DNA from: JBGPFS01 sp041483455
GTDB taxonomy: Bacteria > Chloroflexota > Limnocylindria > Limnocylindrales > CSP1-4
Reading direction: 5' to 3'
DNA length: 11,814 nucleotides
Assembly: GCA_041483455.1 (NCBI GenBank)
Contig: JBGPFS010000061.1
Coordinates: 1 to 11,814, forward strand
Position numbers and translations under genes: made by a program. Of the stretch, positions 1 to 6,948 are shown piece after piece. The notes beneath the pieces are model-generated. The model was given only the letters and a program-made list of their open reading frames with translations, ran no database searches and had not been told where the DNA came from. Numbering within the stretch: the first letter of the stretch is position 1; every line of letters starts with the position of its first letter.

Positions 1-1366
1 AGATCAGCTCGCGAACCGCGGCGATGTCGCGGCGCATCTCGTCGTTGAGGGCCGCCTCCCGGTTGATCTTGTCGTAGGCATGCAGGACAGTCGAGTGGTC
101 CCGGCCCCCGAGCTCCGCGCCGATCCGCAGGAGGGAGACGTCCGTCTCTTGGCGCATCAGGAACATCGCGATCTGGCGGGGCGTGACGATCGCCTTGTCG
201 CGCTTCTGCCCGCGCAGCGCCTCGAGGCCAACCCCGTAGTAGTCGGCCACCGCCCGGGCGATCTTCTCGGTCGTGACCTGCCGTTTCTTCGGGTTGTACA
301 GGACGTTCGAGAGGACCGCCTGGGCGAGCTCGATCGCGATCGGCATCGCGCCCATGCTCGCGTACGCCACGACCCGGTTGAGCGCCCCCTCGAGCTCGCG
401 GATGTTGCTGACCACCTTCCGGGCGATGAACTCGATCACGTCCGAGCCGATCGGCACCGCCGAGTCCTCGGCCTTGGCCCGCAGGATGGCGATCCGCGTC
501 TCGAGGTCCGGGGCCGTCAGGTCGGCGATCAGGCCCCACTCGAACCGGCTCCGGAGCCGCTCCTCGAGCGTGACGATCTGCTTCGGTGGGCGGTCCGACG
601 AGAGGACGATCTGCTTGCCGTCCTCGTGGATGGCGTTGAACGTGTGGAAGAACTCCTCCTGGGTCCGCTCCTTGTCGGCGATGAACTGGATGTCGTCGAT
701 GAGGAGGAGGTCGATCCGCCGGTAGCGGGCCCGGAACTCGTCGATCTTGCCCTGCTGGATCGAGGTGATGAACTCGTTGGTGAACTTCTCCGAGGTCGCG
801 TAGACGACCTTCTTGCGGGGGAACTTGGCGATCACCTGGTTCCCGATGGCATGCATCAGGTGGGTCTTCCCGAGGCCGACCCCGCCGTACAGGAAGAGCG
901 GGTTGTAGGCGTGACCAGGTCGCTCTGCGACGGACAGGCTGGCGGCATGGGCCAGCCGGTTGGCCGACCCGACGATGAAGTTCGCGAACGTGTAGCGCGG
1001 GTTCAGGCTCGTCGCGCCGCCCTCACCGCCGACCCGGCTGGGCTCGACCCGGACGGGCTGGCTCGCCGCGTTCGCTGCCGGACCGGCCGACGAGCCGGCT
1101 CCGGCGCCGCCCTCGGCCGGGGTCGATCGGACGACGAACTCGACCTGGACGCTGTAGCCCACGATCCGGGCGAGCGTCTGGCTGATCAGCGAGCGGTAGC
1201 GGGTCTCCAGCCAGTCCTTGGCGAAGCCGTTGGGGACGCCGATCCGGAACCGGTTGTCGTCGACGTCGACCAGGCTCGTGTCGCGCAGCCACGTCTCGTA
1301 GTTCGCGGGCGACAGCGAGACCTGCAGTTCGCCGAGAGCGGCGCGCCAGACGTGCTTCGCGTCCAT
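1..1366 (-). CDS. dnaA: Chromosomal replication initiator protein DnaA (3' end cut by window edge)
   Basis: DnaA is the AAA+ ATPase that binds and opens the replication origin. The reverse strand reads open for 455 codons without a stop, so only the last few residues should be missing (the family is about 440-470 aa). Seen: the N-terminal domain (about 1-80, NYETWLRD); a Gly/Ala/Ser-rich linker (about 82-120); the AAA+ core with Walker A GGVGLGKTH (161-169) and Walker B LLLIDDIQF (220-228, D224/D225); the sensor region (LSSDRPPKQI, about 255-264); and the C-terminal helix-turn-helix signature GGRDHSTVLHAYDKI (420-434) that reads DnaA boxes. ATG at 1366 is the start, because an in-frame TGA lies six codons upstream with no other start codon between. 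No good SD precedes it. It is divergent from rpmH, the ancestral origin-region arrangement. Confidence 0.97.
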   Translation of the reverse strand, partial: MDAKHVWRAALGELQVSLSPANYETWLRDTSLVDVDDNRFRIGVPNGFAKDWLETRYRSLISQTLARIVGYSVQVEFVVRSTPAEGGAGAGSSAGPAANAASQPVRVEPSRVGGEGGATSLNPRYTFANFIVGSANRLAHAASLSVAERPGHAYNPLFLYGGVGLGKTHLMHAIGNQVIAKFPRKKVVYATSEKFTNEFITSIQQGKIDEFRARYRRIDLLLIDDIQFIADKERTQEEFFHTFNAIHEDGKQIVLSSDRPPKQIVTLEERLRSRFEWGLIADLTAPDLETRIAILRAKAEDSAVPIGSDVIEFIARKVVSNIRELEGALNRVVAYASMGAMPIAIELAQAVLSNVLYNPKKRQVTTEKIARAVADYYGVGLEALRGQKRDKAIVTPRQIAMFLMRQETDVSLLRIGAELGGRDHSTVLHAYDKINREAALNDEMRRDIAAVRELI

Positions 1367-1605
1367 TCTGTCGATGTCGCCCTGTCAAGCTCGGGGGATG
1401 AGTGGTCGTGGCGGCGATAGCGAAGCCGGGGCCGAAGTTCCGTGGGGGTCGTGGTCGGCGGGGCTCGCGGCGCCCACCCAGGCGCTCGAGCGACGTCCGC
1501 TCCAGGGCTCCTCCGAAGGTTGCCGCCGCGCATCTCGGCGTCGGAAGCCCGCGAAGGATAGCACCGCGCCGACGGCCCTCGCAAGGCCAACACGGCAGGG
1601 GTGAC

Positions 1606-1626
1606 GTATACTCCCTGGGAGTATAC
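1606..1626. repeat. Perfect 21-bp palindrome, candidate operator
   Basis: The left arm GTATACTCCC (1606-1615) and right arm GGGAGTATAC (1617-1626) are exact reverse complements around a single T at 1616. It is the most AT-containing spot in a very GC-rich intergenic region. The one-base spacer suits a dimeric DNA-binding protein better than an RNA hairpin. Each arm contains TATACT, a possible -10 hexamer, but neither strand has a matching -35 at 16-18 bp. The string TATACTCC recurs in the rpmH promoter at 1743-1750. The binding protein is unknown. Confidence 0.75.
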
Positions 1627-1718
1627 CTGCGACGGCGATCCGACCTCGTGTGCTCCCGCGACGCGCCGTCCGCCGGTCGCCGGAGGGTCATCCGAACGGG
1701 GCGCGATCGATGGGCCGT

Positions 1719-1748
1719 TTGACACCCCTTCCGGGCCGTCCATATACT
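1719..1748 (+). promoter_or_regulatory. Sigma70-type promoter of the rpmH operon
   Basis: A perfect -35 hexamer TTGACA (1719-1724) is separated by 18 bp from a -10 hexamer TATACT (1743-1748). Transcription would start near 1755, giving a leader of about 110 nt before the rpmH ATG at 1864. This is the best promoter match in the window and fits the high expression expected for rpmH. Direct evidence is the hexamers and spacing; the start site is inferred. Confidence 0.8.
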
Positions 1749-1863
1749 CCACCGGACGTTGACGCGCCGTGCGCTCTCGGGCGCTCCGGCGCGTTCGCGT
1801 GCCTCTCGGGGCCGTTCGAACGGAGGTCCCGGGGCCGGATGGAGAGGATCGCGCGCAACCCCG

Positions 1864-1998
1864 ATGAAGCAGACCTATCAGCCGAAGAAGCGCCATCGCG
1901 CCAAGGAGCACGGCTTCCGCGCGCGGGTGAAGACGAGCGGCGGCCGACGCGTCCTGGCGGCGCGCCGCGCCCGCGGCCGGAAGAAGCTGACGGCCTGA
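1864..1998 (+). CDS. rpmH: 50S ribosomal protein L34
   Basis: L34 is a small, very basic protein of the large ribosomal subunit. The 44-residue product starts MKQTYQPKKRHRAKEHGFR and contains the family hallmark region (GFRARVKTSGGRRVLAARRARGR in two pieces), ending in RKKLTA. The length equals the usual 44-47 aa. ATG at 1864 is fixed by the conserved N-terminus, although the frame stays open upstream. A GGAGAGG at 1841-1847 lies about 16 nt before the start, further than a typical SD. It is the first gene of the rpmH-rnpA-yidD-yidC-khpB block, 35 bp before rnpA, under the promoter at 1719-1748. Confidence 0.97.
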   Translation: MKQTYQPKKRHRAKEHGFRARVKTSGGRRVLAARRARGRKKLTA

Positions 1999-2033
1999 CG
2001 AGCCCTCGCGGCACGCACCCGCCGCGGCTCGTG

Positions 2034-2369
2034 ATGCTCTCCAGTCCGCGAGACTTCGCGGCGCTCCAGGGGGGAGGGACCGTCCGGTCCCACCCGCTCA
2101 TCGTCGTCCGGTGTCGACGGACCGACCTCGAGACCACCCGGATCGGGTTGGCGACCGGGCGCAAGCTCGGGACCGCCGTCGCCCGCAACCGGGTCCGGCG
2201 TCGGCTCCGCGAGGCGCTCAGGGCGACGGCGCCATCGTTCCAGGCCGGCTGGGACGTCCTGATCATCGCCCGCCCGGCGATCGTCGACGCGAGCTACGCC
2301 GAGACGATCGAGGCGGTACGACGCCTCCTCCAGCGAGGGGGCGTCCTGGGAGGACCGACGACCGCGTGA
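2034..2369 (+). CDS. rnpA: Ribonuclease P protein component
   Basis: This is the protein subunit of RNase P, which assists the catalytic RNA in trimming the 5' leader of pre-tRNAs. The 111-residue product has the N-terminal SPRDFAALQ segment, a central strand (PLIVVRCRR, about 21-29), the glycine turn IGLATGRKLG (37-46) and the diagnostic arginine helix ARNRVRRRLREALR (RNR at 51-53), followed by DVLIIARPAI. The N-terminus is a little shorter than in many homologues. Two adjacent starts are possible, GTG 2031 and ATG 2034; I took the ATG. No clear SD is visible, so coupling to rpmH is plausible. Its TGA overlaps the yidD GTG by 4 nt. Confidence 0.95.
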   Translation: MLSSPRDFAALQGGGTVRSHPLIVVRCRRTDLETTRIGLATGRKLGTAVARNRVRRRLREALRATAPSFQAGWDVLIIARPAIVDASYAETIEAVRRLLQRGGVLGGPTTA

Positions 2370-2572
2370 AACGGATCGGGATCGGGCTCATCCGGCTCTA
2401 CCGCGTCCTGTTCGCGTGGCTGCCGTCGAGCTGCCGGTACGAGCCGACCTGCTCGTACTACACGGAGCAGGCGATCGGGCGGTACGGCGTCCTCAGGGGA
2501 TCCTGGATGGGCGCTCGCCGGATCGCCCGGTGCCACCCCGGACATCCCGGCGGCTACGACCCGGTCCGCTAG
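2366..2572 (+). CDS. yidD: Membrane protein insertion efficiency factor YidD
   Basis: YidD is a small membrane-associated protein thought to assist YidC-dependent insertion at the inner membrane. The 68-residue product shows an amphipathic start (LIRLYRVLFAWLP, about 8-20) and the family signature CRYEPTCSYYTEQAI (about 23-37), then YGVLRG, RRIARCHP and the near-terminal GGYDPV. The three conserved Cys positions are present. The start is GTG at 2366, overlapping the rnpA stop (GTGA), typical of translational coupling. The TAG at 2570-2572 is directly followed by the yidC start region. Confidence 0.95.
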   Translation: MKRIGIGLIRLYRVLFAWLPSSCRYEPTCSYYTEQAIGRYGVLRGSWMGARRIARCHPGHPGGYDPVR

Positions 2573-2590
2573 TTGAGGAACGACCGACCC

Positions 2591-3766
2591 GTGCAGGATC
2601 TCCTCCGCCGCCTTCGTCCGTGGGTCGGCCTCGCCGTGCTGATGGGCGTCGTCGTCCTCGTCGTGGCCGCCTGCGCTCCCGGCGCGCCGTCGGTCTCGCT
2701 GGCGCCCGGCCAGACGGCGGCCGCCACGGCGGTCCCCACCCCCAGCCCGGCCGCGATCGCGCTCCACCCGGTCACCCCGAGCGACCCGTTCTCGCTCCTC
2801 GCCTGGCTGTTCACCCCGATCTTCCAGGCCCTGTTCATCGCGCTCGTGGCGGTCCAGCAGGTCACCGGAAGCATGCTCATCGCGATCGTGGCCGTGACGA
2901 TCCTGGTGAAGGTCCTGCTCATCCCGATCTACCGGCAGCAGATCGTCTCGACGAAGCGGACCCAGCTCCTGGCGCCCGAGCTCAAGGAGATCCAGCGCCG
3001 CTACAAGGGCGACCGGACGAAGCAGCAGGCGGCCCAGGCCGAGTTCTACAAGGAGCGGGGCGTCAATCCGGCGGCCGGCTGTCTGCCGCTCATCCTGCAG
3101 TTCATGCTCCTGATCCCGATGTACTCGGTCTTCAGCGGCGGCCTCCAGAACTTCGACCCGAATCACATGCTCACGGCCTTCGGGTTCCAGCTCATCCATC
3201 TGAATTGCGACCCGACGCCGATCATCGAGGCGGGCGGTCACGTGAAGCCGTGCATCGACTCGACCGTCTTCAGCGTCGACATGAGCCGCTCGGAAACGTT
3301 CCCGGTCTTCGGCTTCGGGGTCAGCATCCTGGCCGTGATCTCGGCTCTTCTCCAGCTCGTGCAGTCGCGGATGACGCTGCCGCGCCGCGATCCGGAGGCC
3401 GTGGACGACCAGAACACGAAGGTCCAGCGCCAGACGATGGTCTTCCTGCCCTTCATCTCCATCCTGTACGGCGGGATCCTGCCGGCTGGCCTGTTCGTCT
3501 ACTGGATCGCCTCGACCATCTTCTCGATCGTCCAGCAGTACCTGATCCTCGGCTGGGGCGGGATGTTCCCGTTCCTCGGTTGGGATCCCGCGTTCGCGCG
3601 GGATCACTCTCCGCGCTTCCCCGTGGCGGTCCCCGTGGCCGACCCGACGAAGCGAGCACCCGACTCGGTGCTCACCGATTCCACCGAACGCGCCGCGCGA
3701 GCCGCGACCACGATCCGCCCCCGTGAACGGGGCGCCCGCCAGGGCCGACGAGGGAGACGACGCTAG
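2591..3766 (+). CDS. yidC: Membrane protein insertase YidC/Oxa1 family (lipoprotein-type N-terminus)
   Basis: This protein inserts and folds membrane proteins, alone or with SecYEG. From GTG 2591 it has 391 aa; GAGGA at 2575-2579 gives it an SD, while TTG 2573 would add six residues. The N-terminus is a signal with lipobox VAAC (Cys28), as in monoderm SpoIIIJ/YidC1. The Oxa1 core follows: first core helix about 64-80, GSMLIAIVAVTILVKVLLIPIY helix (Lys107), cytoplasmic coiled hairpin QLLAPELKEIQRRYKGDRTK, then NPAAGCLPLILQFMLLIPMY and the later pair FLPFISILYGGILPAGLFVYW and STIFSIVQQY. The outer loop carries Cys206 and Cys221. The tail is charged and Arg-rich. The groove arginine of characterised homologues aligns with Lys107. 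It sits between yidD and khpB, as in many genomes. Confidence 0.95.
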   Translation: MQDLLRRLRPWVGLAVLMGVVVLVVAACAPGAPSVSLAPGQTAAATAVPTPSPAAIALHPVTPSDPFSLLAWLFTPIFQALFIALVAVQQVTGSMLIAIVAVTILVKVLLIPIYRQQIVSTKRTQLLAPELKEIQRRYKGDRTKQQAAQAEFYKERGVNPAAGCLPLILQFMLLIPMYSVFSGGLQNFDPNHMLTAFGFQLIHLNCDPTPIIEAGGHVKPCIDSTVFSVDMSRSETFPVFGFGVSILAVISALLQLVQSRMTLPRRDPEAVDDQNTKVQRQTMVFLPFISILYGGILPAGLFVYWIASTIFSIVQQYLILGWGGMFPFLGWDPAFARDHSPRFPVAVPVADPTKRAPDSVLTDSTERAARAATTIRPRERGARQGRRGRRR

Positions 3767-3768
3767 AC

Positions 3769-4869
3769 ATGAGTGCCTATCAGGAATTCACCGGCAAGAC
3801 GGTCGAGGAGGCGCTCAAGAGCGCCCGTGAGACGTTCGGGGTCGGGCTCGCGGACCTCGACTTCGAGATCCTCACGCCCGGCAGCCGGGGCGTCCTCGGG
3901 ATGGGGGCGGAGCAGGCCCGGATCGTCGCGGCGCCCCGCGAAGCGCTCGGCGGCGCAGCCCCGAAGCGAGCGGCGGCCGAGGCGCAGCCGCTCCCCGCCC
4001 CGGTTCGCGAGGATCGCCCCCGGTTCGAGGATCGCGGGCCTCGTCGCGACGACCGCGGCCCGCGTCGCGACGACCGCGCGCCACGGCGAGACGACCGCCC
4101 GCCCGCCGCCCGCCCGCCCGAGGAGCGGGCTCCCGCCGACCACCCGGTCTCCGACGGCCCGCGCGAGGAGCGGGCTCCCCGGTCCGACGCAGCCGTCTCC
4201 CATCCGGTCTCCGACCGGCCCCGCGAGGAGCGCGCGTCCAGGCGGGACGACCGCGGCCCTCGCCGCGACGATCGACCCGGCCGCTCCGATCGGGCACCCC
4301 GCGGCGGTCCGGCGCCCGCGCTGACCGAGCGCGATGTCGCCGAGCTGACCGCCGCCCGCGGCTCGGTCGCCGCCGAGCGCGCCGACCTGGAGGCCGCCGA
4401 GGCCTCGCCCGAGGCGCTGGCCGCCGGCCAGGAGATCCTCGAGCGGCTGCTCGAGCTCATGGGCTTCGACGTCACGGTCGAGCTCCGCGATGGCGACACG
4501 AGCCGGCTGAACGTCATCGGCGATGGCGATGAGAAGGAAGCCCTCGGCGCGCTCATCGGCCGCAAGGGCGAGCGCCTGTCGGCGCTCCAGCACCTGGTCA
4601 ACCTGATGCTCTCGCGCCGGATGGGCGACTGGACCCGCGTCCTCGTCGACGTGGAGGACTACCGCGGCCGTCGAGAGCGCCAGCTCGTCGAGATCGCCCG
4701 GCGCGCCGCCGAGAGGGTGATCGAGACCGGCAAGATGCTCCAGCTCGAGCCGATGTCCGCCCTTGAGCGGCGCTGGGTCCACATCGCGTTGCGCGAGCAT
4801 CCGGACGTCGTCACCCAGTCGGTCGGCGAGGAGCCGAACCGGCGGATCGTCGTCCTCCCCCGCGCCTGA
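3769..4869 (+). CDS. khpB: Jag/KhpB-type KH-R3H RNA-binding protein with repeat-rich linker
   Basis: Jag/KhpB proteins bind RNA, often with KhpA, and influence cell elongation and division in Gram-positives. The 366-residue product has a Jag_N domain (about 3-52, EFTGKTVEEALKSARETFGV and GSRGVLGMG), then a low-complexity Arg/Asp/Glu/Pro linker (about 75-185) with five RRDDR units and a 20-residue tandem repeat. Next come a short Ala/Glu helix, a KH domain (about 210-290, GxxG loop GRKG at 264-267) and an R3H domain with ERRWVH (R334-x3-H338) and GEEPNRRIVV near the end. ATG 3769 lies two bases after the yidC TAG; AGGGAG at 3751-3756 is the SD, 12 nt away. It is last in the operon. Confidence 0.93.
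   Translation: MSAYQEFTGKTVEEALKSARETFGVGLADLDFEILTPGSRGVLGMGAEQARIVAAPREALGGAAPKRAAAEAQPLPAPVREDRPRFEDRGPRRDDRGPRRDDRAPRRDDRPPAARPPEERAPADHPVSDGPREERAPRSDAAVSHPVSDRPREERASRRDDRGPRRDDRPGRSDRAPRGGPAPALTERDVAELTAARGSVAAERADLEAAEASPEALAAGQEILERLLELMGFDVTVELRDGDTSRLNVIGDGDEKEALGALIGRKGERLSALQHLVNLMLSRRMGDWTRVLVDVEDYRGRRERQLVEIARRAAERVIETGKMLQLEPMSALERRWVHIALREHPDVVTQSVGEEPNRRIVVLPRA
4021..4300 (+). repeat. Low-complexity tandem repeats inside khpB
   Basis: The DNA behind the khpB linker is internally repetitive. CGTCGCGACGACCGC-like units encode RRDDR at 4045-4100 and again near 4240-4275. A 60-bp unit occupies 4141-4200 and recurs at 4201-4260, each starting with His-Pro-Val-Ser-Asp and carrying a REERA core. 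Codon choice differs between copies, so divergence has occurred since duplication. Such arrays can change length by slippage. Confidence 0.8.
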
Positions 4870-4980
4870 CCTTCGGGCCGGCGAAACGACTCGAAGGCGT
4901 CGCGCGTCCCACGGTCGCGATCGGCCCCGAGACCCGAGACGGGTGGTTGGCCCTGCGCCTGCTAGGATGTCCGCCGAACC
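4870..4980. other. khpB-vanW intergenic gap with weak hairpins
   Basis: This 111-bp gap starts with a weak inverted repeat right after the khpB stop: CCTTCG (4870-4875) and CGAAGG (4892-4897), 16-nt loop. A second, ACCCG-AGA-CGGGT (4932-4944), follows. Neither has a T-tract, so terminator function is doubtful. TAGGAT at 4963-4968 resembles a -10 hexamer 12 bp before the downstream ATG, with no convincing -35 at the right distance. It probably separates two transcription units. Confidence 0.35.
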
Positions 4981-6867
4981 ATGACCGCCACTGAATCGCC
5001 GCTCCCGATCAGCACCGCCATCGAGGTGGCCGAGCCGGCGCGCGGTTTGCCGCGGCGGCGTGTGGTCCTCTCGTTCGCCCTGGGGATCGCGATGGTCCTG
5101 GCGCTGGCCGCCGGCGGCGTTCTGGCCTACGAGAACGCGCATGTCGGGAAGGTCGCCACCGGAGTCCACCTCGGGTCGGTCGACCTGTCCGGCTTGACCC
5201 GCGAAGAGGCGGCGGTCCGCCTGAGCGCCGCGTACGCGGGGTTCGCGACCGGCAACCTCGTCGTCGGCTCGAGCGCCGGCGACGTCACGGTCACCTATGG
5301 CGAGCTCGGCCGGAAGGCCGACGTCGACCGGATGCTCGACGTCGCGTTCGGGGTCGGGCGGACCGGGGGTCCGCTGGAGCGGGTCGTCGGCGAGATCCGT
5401 ACCCTGATCCGCGGGCAGGAGATCGCGCCGACCGTGACCTTCGACCGGGCCGCTCTGCATGCCGCGATCGCCAAGCTCGCCGCGGGCATCGACCGGCCGG
5501 CGACCTCGGCCTCGGCGGTCCTGGGCTCCAGTGGGTTCATCGCCACCCCGGCGGTCGAGGGACGGACGGTCGACCAGGCCGCGGCTGAGGCGGCGATCGT
5601 GGCTGGGCTCGATGGCATCGACGCACCCTCCCAGACCCGGATCGAGTTGACGGTCGCCACCCTGGCGCCGCCCGTCGACGATATCGGCGCCGGGATCGCC
5701 ATCTCGCGCGCGACACGGCTGGCCCAGTCGGTCGTCCTGGCGCAGGAGAAGGACAGCTGGGTGATCCCGGAGGCCACCGTGCGCGGCTGGGTCACCTTCG
5801 GAACGTGGCCGGATGGCTCCTACGGGCCGCTGGCCGACGCGGCGAAGGTCCAGGCGAGCCTCCAGGCGATGGCACCCAAGGTCAATCGGGCGCCCGTCTC
5901 CGCCTCGTTCCTCGTCGGCAAGGACAACGTGGTGGTCGGCGTGACCCCGGCGCGCGATGGCCGGGCGCTCGACGTTGCGGGGACGGTGCCGCTCGTCGAG
6001 GCGGCGCTGATCACGCGGGCCAAGCTGGGTACCGACCCGAAGACGCCGATCGTGCCGGCCGTCACCAGCGTCGCGCCGGTCCTCACCACCGCCGAAGCCA
6101 CCAAGGCCGCCCCGCTGATGAAGGCGATCTCCAGCTGGACCACCATCTACGTGCCGGGCTCCCACAACGGGTACGGCGCGAACATCTCCATCCCGGCCAT
6201 GGCGATCGACGGCACGGTGCTGGCGCCCGGTGAGCGGTTCAGCTTCTGGAAGACGGTCGGTGAGGTCAGCCTGGCCAAGGGCTACACGCTCGGCGGCGCG
6301 ATCGTGGACGGCCATTCGGTCGAAGGCAAGACGATCGGCGGCGGGATCTGCTCGACCTCGACCACGATCTTCAACGCGGCGCTGCGGGCGGGCCTCGAGA
6401 TGGGCGCCCGCGCGAACCACTACTACTACATCAGCCGCTACCCGAAGGGCCTCGACGCCACGGTCTTCATCACCGACGGCGGCGGCGCTCAGGACATGAC
6501 GTTCCGGAACGACACCAACTATCCGATCCTCATCCGGGCCTACGCGAACTCGCGGGCCGGGATCGTCCGGTTCACGCTCTACAGCGTCCCGACGGGTCGC
6601 ACGGTCGCGTTCACCAACCCGATCGTGAAGAACTACCTGCCCGGCTACACCGTGACCCAGAACACGACGTCGCTCGCGCCCGGCGTCCGCTCGCAGGTCG
6701 AGTACGCGGCGGACTGTCAGGACGTCTGGGTGACCCGGTTCGTCCGAGACGCGAGCGGCAAGGTCATCCATACCGACAACTACTACTCGCACTACGCCCG
6801 GATGATCGGCGTGATCCTCGTCGGGCAGGCCCCGGCCCCCGCCCCGGTTCCGGCCCCGACCCCGTAG
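4981..6867 (+). CDS. VanW-family protein, membrane-anchored, with peptidoglycan-binding-like repeats
   Basis: VanW-domain proteins are extracytoplasmic and often linked to the cell wall or glycopeptide-resistance loci; their biochemical role is unsettled. The 628-residue product has a 26-residue cytoplasmic N-terminus, RRR positive residues and one membrane segment (about 28-50, VVLSFALGIAMVLALAAGGVLAY). Then come two repeats resembling the putative peptidoglycan-binding domain PF12229 (about 60-200 and 230-350, marked by VDLSGLTREEAAVRL). The VanW domain (about 380-545) includes GERFSFWKTVGEV, GGGICSTSTTIFNAALRAGLE (from about 454) and ISRYPKGLDATVF. The C-terminus is a Pro/Ala tail (APAPAPVPAPTP). 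No SD precedes ATG 4981. It is not part of a van resistance cluster here, so a general envelope role is likelier. Confidence 0.88.
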   Translation: MTATESPLPISTAIEVAEPARGLPRRRVVLSFALGIAMVLALAAGGVLAYENAHVGKVATGVHLGSVDLSGLTREEAAVRLSAAYAGFATGNLVVGSSAGDVTVTYGELGRKADVDRMLDVAFGVGRTGGPLERVVGEIRTLIRGQEIAPTVTFDRAALHAAIAKLAAGIDRPATSASAVLGSSGFIATPAVEGRTVDQAAAEAAIVAGLDGIDAPSQTRIELTVATLAPPVDDIGAGIAISRATRLAQSVVLAQEKDSWVIPEATVRGWVTFGTWPDGSYGPLADAAKVQASLQAMAPKVNRAPVSASFLVGKDNVVVGVTPARDGRALDVAGTVPLVEAALITRAKLGTDPKTPIVPAVTSVAPVLTTAEATKAAPLMKAISSWTTIYVPGSHNGYGANISIPAMAIDGTVLAPGERFSFWKTVGEVSLAKGYTLGGAIVDGHSVEGKTIGGGICSTSTTIFNAALRAGLEMGARANHYYYISRYPKGLDATVFITDGGGAQDMTFRNDTNYPILIRAYANSRAGIVRFTLYSVPTGRTVAFTNPIVKNYLPGYTVTQNTTSLAPGVRSQVEYAADCQDVWVTRFVRDASGKVIHTDNYYSHYARMIGVILVGQAPAPAPVPAPTP

Positions 6868-6898
6868 CCCAGCCCGAGCCGGTCCGCGTCGCCGGCCG

Positions 6899-6923
6899 GC
6901 GCCCGCGCGGCCCCACCGGGCGC
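6899..6923 (+). terminator. GC-rich hairpin after vanW-family gene
   Basis: GCGCCCG (6899-6905) and CGGGCGC (6917-6923) form a perfect 7-bp stem with an 11-nt loop, 31 bp after the upstream stop. There is no T-run behind it, and a neighbouring palindrome CGCCGGCCGGCG (6890-6901) overlaps. It could stop or pause transcription, but chance inverted repeats are common at this base composition. Confidence 0.3.
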
Positions 6924-6935
6924 TCGTCCACGCGC

Positions 6936-6941
6936 TAGCCT
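6936..6941 (+). promoter_or_regulatory. Candidate -10 hexamer for a leaderless start of the GMC gene
   Basis: TAGCCT lies seven bases before ATG 6949, which would put the transcription start on or next to the ATG. No SD is present in this gap. A -35 hexamer is not recognisable, so this rests on the hexamer, its spacing and the missing SD. Confidence 0.25.
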
Positions 6942-6948
6942 GTGGCCC

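Larger units (their letters stand above)
1367..1863. other. Divergent dnaA-rpmH intergenic region, possible oriC neighbourhood
   Basis: This is 497 bp with no recognisable gene. It contains one 21-bp perfect palindrome (1606-1626), one strong plus-strand promoter (1719-1748) and a 12-bp palindrome CCGTTCGAACGG (1812-1823). I read both strands for TTATCCACA-type DnaA boxes and near variants and saw none, nor an AT-rich unwinding stretch. The dnaA-rpmH gap houses the origin in many bacteria (established), but here the sequence itself does not support that; the other usual site, dnaA-dnaN, lies off the left edge. ORFs here on either strand match nothing and look like high-GC artefacts. Confidence 0.6.

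Noticed and set aside
1383..1388. Minus-strand TTGACA as a dnaA promoter
   Set aside because: A -10 at 16-18 bp would fall on or inside the dnaA start codon and no such hexamer is present there.
80..1420. 446-codon plus-strand ORF covering dnaA
   Set aside because: It is the antisense shadow of dnaA in high-GC DNA; its product has no domain signature, while the minus-strand frame gives a complete DnaA architecture.
4870..4897. CCTTCG/CGAAGG inverted repeat as a khpB terminator
   Set aside because: Only six pairs with a 16-nt loop and no T-tract; too weak to call.
3763..6792. 1009-codon minus-strand ORF
   Set aside because: It spans khpB and the vanW-family gene in antisense, is dominated by Arg/Asp/Gly/Pro from reversed GC-rich codons, and resembles no family.
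4981..6867. Vancomycin-resistance locus
   Set aside because: The VanW-type domain is common in species without resistance; no vanHAX-like ligase or dehydrogenase genes are present.
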